This document shows, in pieces, positions 29,162 through 36,920 of a stretch of DNA of 52,247 nt (its first letter is position 1; each line of letters opens with the position of its first letter). The translations under genes were made by a program, and so were the position numbers. The stretch comes from Thermomicrobiaceae bacterium. GTDB taxonomy: Bacteria; Chloroflexota; Chloroflexia; Thermomicrobiales; Thermomicrobiaceae. The DNA is taken from NCBI GenBank assembly GCA_014874455.1, contig JADBJL010000078.1, positions 1-52,247 on the forward strand, given 5' to 3'. Under the pieces are notes generated by a model, which did not search any database, had not been told where the DNA came from, and saw nothing but the letters and a program-made list of their open reading frames with translations.

Positions 29162-31111
29162 ATGGGGACGACGATCCTCTCTACTGAGAAGCTGGCGAAG
29201 CGGTTCGGCGCCGAGGAGGTCTTCTCCGACGTGTCGTTCCAAATCCAGGAACGAGACCGGATCGGCCTGGTCGGCGTCAACGGTGCCGGCAAGAGCACGC
29301 TCCTGCGAATCCTCGCCGGTCTCGACCAGCCAGACGATGGGGCGCTGATCGTCCAGCGGGGGTTACGCGTCGGCTATCTGGCGCAGGAGACGGCAGTCGA
29401 TCCTGACCGCACGGTGCTCGACGCCGCGTTGGAGGCAATGGACGACGTGCGGCAACTCGGTCGTGACCTGGAGTCCCTCGCCGAGGCCATCGCGTGCGCG
29501 CGAGGCGACGAGCTGGAGCGGCTGCTCCTGGCCTACGAGCAGAAGAGTCTCCGCTACGAAGCGGCCGGAGGCTATGACCTGGAGCGGCGAGCAGCGGAAG
29601 TCCTCACCGGCCTCGGCTTCAGCGAGGAGGATCTCCCGCGGCCAGCGGGGCAACTCAGCGGGGGCCAGCGCACTCGGCTGGCGCTGGCTCGCGCGCTCCT
29701 GGCCGACCCGGATCTCCTGCTCCTCGACGAGCCGACGAACCACCTCGACCTGCAGGCCCTCACCTGGCTGGAAGGGTTCCTCCGCGCCTGGCGCGGAGCT
29801 TTCGTGGTCGTCTCGCACGACCGCTACTTCCTCGACCAGGTGACCGAGCGCACACTGGAGCTCAGCTTCGGCCGGCTCGACGAGTATCCGGGCAACTACT
29901 CGCGCTACCTCGAGCTGCGGGCCGAGCGGCTGGCCCGGCGCTGGGCCGAGTACGAGGCCCAGCAGGAGTTCATCCGCAAGGAAGAGGAGTTCATCCGGCG
30001 CTACCGGGCCGGCCAGCGTGCCCGCGAGGCGCGCGGCCGGGCGACCCGGCTGGCCCGGATCGAGCGGATCGAGCGCCCGCGAGAGCACGAGGCGCTGCGG
30101 CTCCAGCTCGCTACCGGTCTGCGCAGTGGGCGCCTCGTGCTCACCACCAGCGAGCTGGTCATCGGCTACCCGGCCAGCGATGGGTCAGAGCCGGTCGTGC
30201 TCTGCCGCACGCCGGAGCTGCTGGTCGAGCGCGGCGAGCGCGTCGCGATCATCGGCCCCAACGGCGCTGGCAAGACGACTCTGATCCGCACCTTGTTGGG
30301 CGAGCACCCGCCGCTGTCCGGCCTGATCCGCTACGGCACCGCAGTTCGCCCGGCCTACTACGCGCAAGGCCACGAGCAGCTCGACCCGAAGCTGACGGTG
30401 CTGACCACCATCATGCGGCGGCAGTCGATGAGCGAGGAAGCGGCGCGCACCCTCGCCGGCCGCTTCCTCTTCAGCGGCGACGACGTCCTTAAGCCGGTCA
30501 GCGCGCTGAGCGGCGGCGAGCGCAGCCGGCTCGCACTGGCGCTCTTGACGCTGGAGCGCGGCAATCTCTTGATCCTGGACGAGCCGACCAACCACCTCGA
30601 TATCGCCAGCCGTGAGGCGCTCGAATCCGTGCTGGAGGACTTCGACGGCACCATCCTGTTCGTCTCCCACGACCGCTACCTGATCGACCGGCTCGCGACT
30701 CGCGTCTGGTCGATCGAGGACGGCGCCTTGCGGATCACGCCGGGCAACTACACCGACTACCAGCGCCAGCGAGCCGCCACGCCGGACGGAGCGGCCCCAG
30801 CGCGCCCAGCGTCCGGTACCCCGGATGGGCGACCGCGCCTGGTCGAAGAGGTGCCGAGGACAGCCCGGCGCTCGCCGCGTCAGCTCGAGCGCGAGCTGCG
30901 GGCCGCCGAGGAGCGGATCGGCGAGCTGGAGGAGCGGCTCAACGCGCTGGCCGATGACCTGGCCGAGGCGACGGCCCGACGAGACATCGAAGCGATCGCC
31001 GAACTGGGCTCGGCCTATGAGGCGACGCAGGAGGAACTGGACGCGGCTTACCGGCGCTGGGAGGCACTCCAGGAGGAACTGGACGCCGTGAGTGGAGGCG
31101 TCGAGCGGTGA
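29162..31111 (+). CDS. ABC-F family ATPase (ribosome-associated)
   Basis: A 649-residue soluble protein with two ABC domains and no membrane segments. Domain 1 has Walker A GVNGAGKST (38-46), LSGGQRTRLALARALL and LLLLDEPTNHLD. A charged linker (RYLELRAERLARRWAEYEAQ) matches the P-site tRNA interaction motif region. Domain 2 has GPNGAGKTT, LSGGERSRLALALL and LLILDEPTNHLD. The C terminus is a predicted coiled coil (about 575-645), as in Uup and similar proteins. ABC-F proteins act on the ribosome in translation or antibiotic protection. ATG 29162 is chosen; an upstream frame to 29084 is less likely. It overlaps coaE by four bases. Confidence 0.92.
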   Translation: MGTTILSTEKLAKRFGAEEVFSDVSFQIQERDRIGLVGVNGAGKSTLLRILAGLDQPDDGALIVQRGLRVGYLAQETAVDPDRTVLDAALEAMDDVRQLGRDLESLAEAIACARGDELERLLLAYEQKSLRYEAAGGYDLERRAAEVLTGLGFSEEDLPRPAGQLSGGQRTRLALARALLADPDLLLLDEPTNHLDLQALTWLEGFLRAWRGAFVVVSHDRYFLDQVTERTLELSFGRLDEYPGNYSRYLELRAERLARRWAEYEAQQEFIRKEEEFIRRYRAGQRAREARGRATRLARIERIERPREHEALRLQLATGLRSGRLVLTTSELVIGYPASDGSEPVVLCRTPELLVERGERVAIIGPNGAGKTTLIRTLLGEHPPLSGLIRYGTAVRPAYYAQGHEQLDPKLTVLTTIMRRQSMSEEAARTLAGRFLFSGDDVLKPVSALSGGERSRLALALLTLERGNLLILDEPTNHLDIASREALESVLEDFDGTILFVSHDRYLIDRLATRVWSIEDGALRITPGNYTDYQRQRAATPDGAAPARPASGTPDGRPRLVEEVPRTARRSPRQLERELRAAEERIGELEERLNALADDLAEATARRDIEAIAELGSAYEATQEELDAAYRRWEALQEELDAVSGGVER

Positions 31112-31728
31112 GCCGGGCACGGCCGTACGTCATCGGTCTGACCGGGAACATCGCCTGCGGGAAGTCGCTGGTGCTGCGCACGCTGGCCGAACTCGGAGCC
31201 GAAACCATCGACGCCGACCAGGTGGCCCGGGAGGTGATGAGCCGGGAGAGCGCGGTGCTGGCGGAAGTAGCGCGGGCGTTCGGGCCGGAGGTCATGAACC
31301 CCGACGGCAGCCTCGACCGCCGCGCGCTCGCCCGGATCGTCTTCAGCGACCCCCAGCAGCTCGCGCGGCTGGAGGCGATCGTCCACCCGCCGGTCGTCGA
31401 GCTGATCCGCCGGCGCCTGGCCGAGAGCCGGAGCCCGGTGGTCGTCATCGACGCGATCAAGCTGTTCGAGGCGAGCCTCGCTAGCGACTGCGACGAAGTG
31501 TGGGTCGTCACCTGCACGCCGGAGCAGCAGCTCGCCCGGCTGATGGCGCGCGACCGGATCAGCCAGGAAGAGGCGCTGCTGCGCATCCGAGCCCAGCCCC
31601 CACAGGAGGAGAAGGTGCGCCGAGCCGATCGTGTCATCGACAACAGCGGCACGATCGAGGACACCATCGCGCAGGTGCGGGCGGCGTGGGCGGCGCTGCC
31701 GATTCACCGAGGCGATATTGGGGAATAG
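31108..31728 (+). CDS. coaE: Dephospho-CoA kinase
   Basis: A 206-residue P-loop kinase that phosphorylates the 3'-hydroxyl of dephospho-CoA, the last step of coenzyme A synthesis. Motifs are the P-loop GLTGNIACGKS, the substrate segment TIDADQVAREV, HPPVVELIRRRL, a VVIDAIKLFEA segment in place of the usual DxPLLFE, and VVTCTPEQQLARLMARD. The C terminus has the RADRVIDNSGTIEDT block of CoaE. The GTG at 31108 overlaps the stop of the ABC-F gene, which couples translation. The selenoprotein gene follows after about 90 bases. Confidence 0.92.
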   Translation: MSRARPYVIGLTGNIACGKSLVLRTLAELGAETIDADQVAREVMSRESAVLAEVARAFGPEVMNPDGSLDRRALARIVFSDPQQLARLEAIVHPPVVELIRRRLAESRSPVVVIDAIKLFEASLASDCDEVWVVTCTPEQQLARLMARDRISQEEALLRIRAQPPQEEKVRRADRVIDNSGTIEDTIAQVRAAWAALPIHRGDIGE

Positions 31729-31819
31729 CGTCGCACCCGCGAAGCGTTACAGCATACCGAGGCCGGATGCGGGCAGCCGGGATGCGTTTCCCACCAGGAG
31801 AGTCGGAAAGGTAAGGAAG

Positions 31820-32437
31820 ATGAGCGAGCCGATCCGCGTCGAGATCTGGTACGACTACGCTTGACCGTACGTCTACACTGCAGCGGTCTTGCTGCACTCG
31901 GTTAAGGATCGGACGAACGGCCAACTCGATCTCCGCTGGCGCTACTTCTCCCTCGAGCAGGTGAACCAGAAGCACGGGCCCGACTGGAAGCTCTGGGAGC
32001 AGCCGGAAACATACCCCAGCCGCGGGCGATTGGCCTGGAAGGGCGCCGAGGCGGCGCGGCAGCAGGGCCCCCAGGCGTTCGAGCGCTTCCACCTCGCCCT
32101 GCTCCGGCTGCGGCACGAGGAGAGCTGGGAGCTGACCAGGCCGGAAACGATCCTCGAGGCAGCCCGCAGAGCTGGGCTCGATCTCGATCGCTTCCAGCGC
32201 GATTTCGAGCAGGCCACGCTCGACGGCCTCGCCCGCGACCACGAAGAGGGCGTGCAGCGGCACGGCGTCTTCGGCACGCCAACGCTGGTCTTCGAGAACG
32301 GCCGGGCGGCCTACCTCAAGCTGCGCCCGCTCCCGCCGGAGTCCGAGTATGTCGCCGTCTGGGAGCGATTGAAGGACATCATCGCTGACCGCCCGTACAT
32401 CGAGGAGATCAAGCGGCCAGTTCCGCCAGCGCGCTGA
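31820..32437 (+). CDS. DsbA/FrnE-like thioredoxin-fold selenoprotein (in-frame UGA)
   Basis: A 205-residue thioredoxin-fold protein of the DsbA/FrnE/HCCA-isomerase group. Conventional calling ends at a UGA (31862-31864) after 14 residues or begins late at 31889. Reading the UGA as selenocysteine gives VEIWYDYA-U-PYVYTAAVLL, with Sec15 exactly where this family has its active-site Cys (YDYxCP). The other Cys of CxxC is Val, so this is a single-Sec site. The cis-proline loop GVFGTPTLVFENG is intact near the C terminus. ATG 31820 follows AAAGGTAAGGAAG. A SECIS-like hairpin with loop GGUCUU lies at 31879-31896. There is no signal peptide, so it should be cytoplasmic. The substrate is unknown; redox or isomerase activity is inferred. 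Confidence 0.88.
31879..31896 (+). promoter_or_regulatory. SECIS element of the DsbA-like selenoprotein gene
   Basis: TGCAGC (31879-31884) pairs perfectly with GCTGCA (31891-31896) around the loop GGTCTT. The loop starts 21 bases after the UGA. The GGUCU apical loop is the one used by E. coli fdhF, which SelB recognises. Position, stem length and loop all fit a bacterial SECIS element. Confidence 0.78.
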
Positions 32438-32460
32438 CTCCGCTGGTGACACCCTCGCCG

Positions 32461-32489
32461 AACCCGGCAGGCACAGCACCTGCCGGGTT
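32461..32489 (+). terminator. Hairpin terminator after the selenoprotein gene
   Basis: AACCCGGCAGG (32461-32471) pairs perfectly with CCTGCCGGGTT (32479-32489) around a 7-base loop, 24 bases after the stop codon. The following bases are only weakly T-rich. It probably ends the ABC-F-coaE-selenoprotein transcript. A TATAAT at 32500-32505 just after it may serve the next gene. Confidence 0.65.
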
Positions 32490-32583
32490 GACAGGTCGTT
32501 ATAATTGACCGTACCGGGCCGATTGCCGGTCGCTCTCGAGGAGAGCGAGCGCAGCCCGCCCGGCGACGGAGAGGATGTAGCCG

Positions 32584-33759
32584 GTGGACGCCTCAATTCG
32601 CCTTGGAAAGATCCGCGGGATCGAGATCGGTATCCACTACACCTGGCTGGTCGTCTTCGGCCTCCTCACGTACTCGCTCGCGGTCGGGGTCTTCCCCGAC
32701 TGGTACCCTGGCTGGGCACCCGAGACGTACTGGGCGGTCGGCGCGCTTGCCAGCCTGCTGCTCTTCGCCTCCGTGCTCGCGCACGAGTTGGGGCATTCTG
32801 TGGTCGCGCAGTCACGCGGCATTCCGGTCGCGAGTATTGTCTTGTTCATCTTCGGTGGCGTGGCGCAGATCGTCGAAGAGGCACGACGGGCGATCGATGA
32901 GTTCCTGATCGCCGTTGCTGGCCCGCTGGTGAGTGTCGTCATCGGGGTGAGCTCGCTCGTGCTGTGGCCCATCGCTGAGGGTGTCAGCGAGCCGCTGGGG
33001 GCGATCCTGCGCTACCTTGGCTTCGCCAACCTCATCCTCGTCGCCTTCAACCTTATCCCCGCGTATCCGCTCGACGGCGGGCGTGTGCTGCGTGCCTTCC
33101 TCTGGGGAGCGCTCGACAGCGTCTACCGCGCGACCCGCATCGCCTCAGCAGTCGGCGTGCTGATCGGCTTCCTGTTCATGGCCGGAGGCATCTTCCTGGT
33201 CTTCCGCGCGCCGCTGTCGGGCATCTGGCTGGTCGCCATCGGCTGGTTCCTCCAGAGCGCCGCCCAGCAGTCGTACCAGCAACTGATGGTGAGGCGCCTC
33301 TTCGAAGGCGTCCGGGTCGGGCAGCTCATGGACAGGGAACCGGTCACCATCTCGCCCGAGGTACCGGTCGATCAGCTCGTCGATGCACTGCTCAGCTACA
33401 ACGTGCGCAGCTTCCCGGTGATCGAGGACGGACGCCTGGTGGGAATCGTCACGCTGACCGATGTCCGCAACGCGCCGCGAAGCGAATGGGAGTCGCGTCG
33501 CGTGCGAGATCTGATGACCCCATTCGACCGCCTGGTCATCGCCACGCCAGATTCCGACATCGAGAGCGTGCTCCGTGCGATGGCGCTGCACGATATCCAT
33601 CAGGTACCGGTCGTGCGCGACCGCACGCTGCTCGGGCTCCTGACTCGCAACGCCCTGCTCCGCTTCCTCCAGCTCCGCCAGGAACTGATGCGGAGCCCGG
33701 AGGAAATCGCCCAGATGGTTGAGAAGCGCAGCCGACCATCCGACCTTCCCGGAGACTGA
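32584..33759 (+). CDS. M50-family site-2-type metalloprotease with CBS domains
   Basis: A 391-residue membrane protein. Hydrophobic helices occur at about 18-38, 50-78, 108-130, 142-165 and 175-215. The zinc motif HELGH is at 67-71, in a helix, and the third ligand motif NLIPAYPLDGGRVL follows. Two CBS domains (about 240-370) bind adenosyl nucleotides and probably gate activity. This architecture is that of SpoIVFB/Rip-like intramembrane proteases. GTG 32584 follows GGAGAGGA. A TATAAT at 32500-32505 may be its -10, although no good -35 is visible. It stands alone, so no substrate is suggested; anti-sigma factors or signal peptides are typical targets of the family. Confidence 0.9.
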   Translation: MDASIRLGKIRGIEIGIHYTWLVVFGLLTYSLAVGVFPDWYPGWAPETYWAVGALASLLLFASVLAHELGHSVVAQSRGIPVASIVLFIFGGVAQIVEEARRAIDEFLIAVAGPLVSVVIGVSSLVLWPIAEGVSEPLGAILRYLGFANLILVAFNLIPAYPLDGGRVLRAFLWGALDSVYRATRIASAVGVLIGFLFMAGGIFLVFRAPLSGIWLVAIGWFLQSAAQQSYQQLMVRRLFEGVRVGQLMDREPVTISPEVPVDQLVDALLSYNVRSFPVIEDGRLVGIVTLTDVRNAPRSEWESRRVRDLMTPFDRLVIATPDSDIESVLRAMALHDIHQVPVVRDRTLLGLLTRNALLRFLQLRQELMRSPEEIAQMVEKRSRPSDLPGD

Positions 33760-33959
33760 CGTCCTAGCCAACGCGTGACCCCTCTAGGAGCGGTACTCGC
33801 GTCCCAGGTATCGGGCCGGGCGCGACGGCGTCGAGCCCGCTGCGCCGCCAGTACGTCCTTGCCAGCGCAGGACGCGGCTTGACAATGCCGTAACCGCCGG
33901 GTAGGCTTGCCATCAATAGAACATTTGTGCCTGAGCTGTCGACCGCCCCGGAGGCCGTG

Positions 33960-34946
33960 ATGGCGAGTAAGGCAGCTAAGCCCGACGAGGCCGAGCGGCA
34001 GCCTCGCGCCCTCCAGCCACCGCTGTTCGAACTGGGGGCCGATGGCCGGCTCCGCGGCCACGTCGGCCTGCTACCGGATCTGACGCCCGACTCCAGCCTC
34101 GACGTCGCCCGCTACTGGTACCGGCGCTACCTCGAGCAGTCGGGGCATCCCCCGAACACGGTCAAATCGTATAGTTACGACCTCGCTGTCTTCGAGTCGC
34201 TCGTCGGCCCCAAGCCGATCCGGGCCATTACCCGGCGAGACATCGCGACCTTCCTCAACGAGAGCCGGGGTCGCTCCACTCGCAAGCGCCGGCTGACTAC
34301 CGTCTCAGGCTTCTTCAAGTACCTGATCAATCGGGCCAAAGTCCTCGACAACGACCCCACGGCGGCGTTCTACCCTGAGCACATCCCCCTCAAGACGCCC
34401 CAGCCGCTCTTCGCCGAAGAGCAGGAGCGGTTGCTGGCGGCCGCGGCGGACGACGGCCCGCGCGCGCACCTGGCCGTCTGGTTGATGCTGCGGCTCGGGT
34501 TGACTCGCTCCGAGGTACTGGGGCTGCGCGCCTCGCACATCGACTGGTCTGATCCACAGCGACCAGTGGTCTATATCTTCTACGAGACCCCCCGGCGCCG
34601 GCTGCGCGAGCGCAAGCTGCTAGCGGACGCCGAGTTGACCGGGATCTACCGGAGACTCCTCGACGAAAGCGACGAACCGCTCGACTACCTCGTGCCGATC
34701 CTGCCGCAGTCGCTGAACAAGCTGGTAGAGCGGGTCGCGCAGGCGGCGGGGATCCAGAAGCCGGTCACGCCGCAGACACTCCGCCACACCTTCGCGGTGG
34801 AGCAGGCCCGGCGCGGGGCCAGCGAGGACGAGTTGCTGGAGCTGCTGGGCCTGGCCGACGACGCCCGTAACCGGATGAGCGTGCGGCGCTACCTCAAGCT
34901 CGCCGCACCGCCACTGCCCGCCCGGGCGGAGACCGGCAAGGACTGA
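33960..34946 (+). CDS. Tyrosine recombinase (XerC/D-like) with altered catalytic residues
   Basis: A 328-residue phage-integrase-family protein. Residues 45-145 form the SAM-like core-binding domain (NTVKSYSYDLAVFESL). Residues 155-320 form the catalytic domain. The first Arg is in GLTRSEVLGL, the second in TLRHTFAVEQARRG, and the Tyr in RRYLKLA. The HxxR His is Gln (TPQTLR) and the later His/Trp is Leu in LGLADDARNRMS. A single-copy Xer normally keeps both. ATG 33960 follows GGAGG; a GTG at 33927 is less likely. It lies on the plus strand just 9 bases from the convergent kinase. It may be a diverged recombinase or a DNA-binding relative; mobility is not suggested by the surroundings. Confidence 0.8.
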   Translation: MASKAAKPDEAERQPRALQPPLFELGADGRLRGHVGLLPDLTPDSSLDVARYWYRRYLEQSGHPPNTVKSYSYDLAVFESLVGPKPIRAITRRDIATFLNESRGRSTRKRRLTTVSGFFKYLINRAKVLDNDPTAAFYPEHIPLKTPQPLFAEEQERLLAAAADDGPRAHLAVWLMLRLGLTRSEVLGLRASHIDWSDPQRPVVYIFYETPRRRLRERKLLADAELTGIYRRLLDESDEPLDYLVPILPQSLNKLVERVAQAAGIQKPVTPQTLRHTFAVEQARRGASEDELLELLGLADDARNRMSVRRYLKLAAPPLPARAETGKD

Positions 34947-34955
34947 CGCTGCCGC

Positions 34956-36578
34956 TCAGATGCGCCGGCGCAGAGACAGCCGGCAGAGCACATCCTCCAG
35001 CACCTGGGCCGAGGGCCGGTCGGTCTCGACCACGAGGTGCGGCAAACCGGCCACTTCAGCGAAAGTCTCGCCGTAGCGGGAGCGTTGTTCCTGGTAGATC
35101 GCCCAGGTGGCCTCGCTCACCTGGCCGGGCTCCTGTGCCCGGTACAGGAGCCGGTGATAGACGACATCGGGCGGGCAACGGCATTCGATCAAGAGGATCT
35201 CCGCGTCGTGGGATCGGGCCAGGTCGCGCGCCCGTTCCCGCCAGTGGGTGTCCAGGAAGGTCGCGTCGAGCACGATCGACTGTCTCTTACCCAGCGCCTC
35301 ATCGGCCCGCGCCAGCAGCGTCTCGTACGTCGCCCGCGTCAGCTCCGGGCCATAGATCCCCTCTCCGAACGGAACCGGGCGGCGGAGCTCGAGCGGCCGG
35401 CCGGCAAGCTCCTTGCGGATCACGTCGGAGGAGGCGAGCCGGGCACCCAGCACGCGCGCCAGCCGCCGCGACAGCACGCTCTTGCCCGTGCCAGCGAGCC
35501 CGCCCACCAGAAACAGCGTCGGGCACGCCGGCTCGACGATGTAGGACGTCGCCAGGTCGATGTACCGCTCGGCCTGGGTGCGCACGGCCAGGTATTCGGG
35601 CAACTCCGGAGCCAGCTCATCGGTGCGGAAGCAGTTGACCTTGGCGCGGACATGCGCCCGGTAAATCGAGAAGAAGTGGACGAGCCGAGCCAGATCGTCG
35701 TCCTCCAGCCGCGAGGACAAGAGCGCGACGAAGCGTGCCGCCAGATCAGGGCGGCCGTGGTGGTCGAGATCCATCGAGAGAAATGCGACGTCGACAGCCA
35801 CGTCGCCGCACCGGAGCCGTGGGTTGAACTCGATGCAGTCTACGATCTGCAAGCCGTCCGGCTCCGGCCGCTCGACGAACACGTGCGCCAGGTGCAGGTC
35901 GCCGTGTCCCTCCCGGATCCAGCCATCGGCCACCCGTCGAGCGAAGAAATCAGCCTGGCTCCAGAGGAAGTTCGACGAGACGTCCTCGATCCAGCGGAGC
36001 TGAATGGGCGCGATGATCTCGCCGACATACGGCGCGGTCTGCTCCAGGTTCTCGCGGATGTTGTACCAGACCGCCTCCGGCGTCCCCCACTCGTCGATCC
36101 CGGGGCCGCTCGCCGCCTCTTGACGGTAGAACCGCGCCAACCGGTCGGCGAGCGCGGACAGCACTGTCTCGTCGACCTCGTCCCGAGCGAGCATCCGTAG
36201 CAGCATCCGCTCATCTGGCAACCGGCGCATTTTGACCGCGTACTCGACGACGGGGCCCTCGCCGTAGAGCTGCAACCGCCCGCCGACCTCGAGTACCGGC
36301 ACCACGCCAAGGTACACGCCGCGCGTGAGCCTGCGGTTGAGCCGCACCTCCTCCTGGCAGAAGTGGTGCCGCCGTTCCAGGGTAGTGAAGTCGAGAAAGC
36401 CGAAGTCGACCGGTTTCTTGACCTTGAAGACCAGCTCACCAGCCAGAAAGACGATCGAGATGTGGGTCTCCTCGATGTCGATCGCCTCTACCGGGTAGGG
36501 ATAGGCCTCCGGCCGGCTCAGGTCGGCCAGCAGTCGGGCCACGTGCTGTCGCGCCGCGTCGTCATGATCGATCGCCAT
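34956..36578 (-). CDS. Two-domain protein: APH-like kinase plus P-loop kinase/zeta-like domain
   Basis: A 540-residue protein. The N-terminal 330 residues are an aminoglycoside-phosphotransferase-like kinase fold: AGELVFKVKKPVDFGF holds the nucleotide-binding lysine, GHGDLHLAHVFVE is the catalytic loop, and VDCIEFNPRLRCGDVAVDVA is the DFG-like metal-binding segment. The usual Asn of HGDLHxxN is His (HLAHV). Residues 350-540 are an AAA33-type P-loop kinase (FLVGGLAGTGKSVLSRRLA) with DATFLDTHWRERARDLA. Proteins of this architecture are widespread and mostly unassigned. The frame extends to 36872, but ATG 36578 follows a GGTGGAGCG site. It is convergent with the recombinase gene. Confidence 0.85.
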   Translation of the reverse strand: MAIDHDDAARQHVARLLADLSRPEAYPYPVEAIDIEETHISIVFLAGELVFKVKKPVDFGFLDFTTLERRHHFCQEEVRLNRRLTRGVYLGVVPVLEVGGRLQLYGEGPVVEYAVKMRRLPDERMLLRMLARDEVDETVLSALADRLARFYRQEAASGPGIDEWGTPEAVWYNIRENLEQTAPYVGEIIAPIQLRWIEDVSSNFLWSQADFFARRVADGWIREGHGDLHLAHVFVERPEPDGLQIVDCIEFNPRLRCGDVAVDVAFLSMDLDHHGRPDLAARFVALLSSRLEDDDLARLVHFFSIYRAHVRAKVNCFRTDELAPELPEYLAVRTQAERYIDLATSYIVEPACPTLFLVGGLAGTGKSVLSRRLARVLGARLASSDVIRKELAGRPLELRRPVPFGEGIYGPELTRATYETLLARADEALGKRQSIVLDATFLDTHWRERARDLARSHDAEILLIECRCPPDVVYHRLLYRAQEPGQVSEATWAIYQEQRSRYGETFAEVAGLPHLVVETDRPSAQVLEDVLCRLSLRRRI

Positions 36579-36700
36579 GCTCGCGCTCCACCCCGTTGCT
36601 GGTACGCAGTCGGAGGGTCTCGAAGTCCTCAGAACCCTACCGCGATCCTCTCCTTCGATGCAAGCGCACCTGGCTGAAGCTTCCCTCACCCCCTTGCCTC

Positions 36701-36722
36701 CTCTCCCGAACCTTCGGGAGAG
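36701..36722. repeat. REP-like palindromic sequence in the 36579-36920 gap
   Basis: CTCTCCCGAA (36701-36710) and TTCGGGAGAG (36713-36722) form a perfect 10-bp inverted repeat with a 2-base centre, flanked by CCCTCACCCCC and GGGG. This form is typical of dispersed intergenic palindromes in many GC-rich genomes. The rest of the 342-base gap shows no clear gene or promoter. Confidence 0.5.
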
Positions 36723-36920
36723 GGGATGCCTGGAGCGAGAGGTGGTCGAATACGGCCGACCCCAGGGTGGCCACGAGGCCGGTGCGGCGCCCGGTGAGCT
36801 CCTGATCGCTCGCTTCCGCCGCCCGCAGCCGTGGTGTGAGCGTGGTATCGTGAGTGTGACCGAGAGCAGCAAGCCGGGCCGACCCTGACAAGGACGATGT
36901 TCGTCGAGAGGAGTGGAGGC

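Noticed and set aside
32488-32505. TTGACA followed by TATAAT
   Set aside because: Only 6 bases separate them, so they cannot be the -35 and -10 of one promoter; only the TATAAT may be used.
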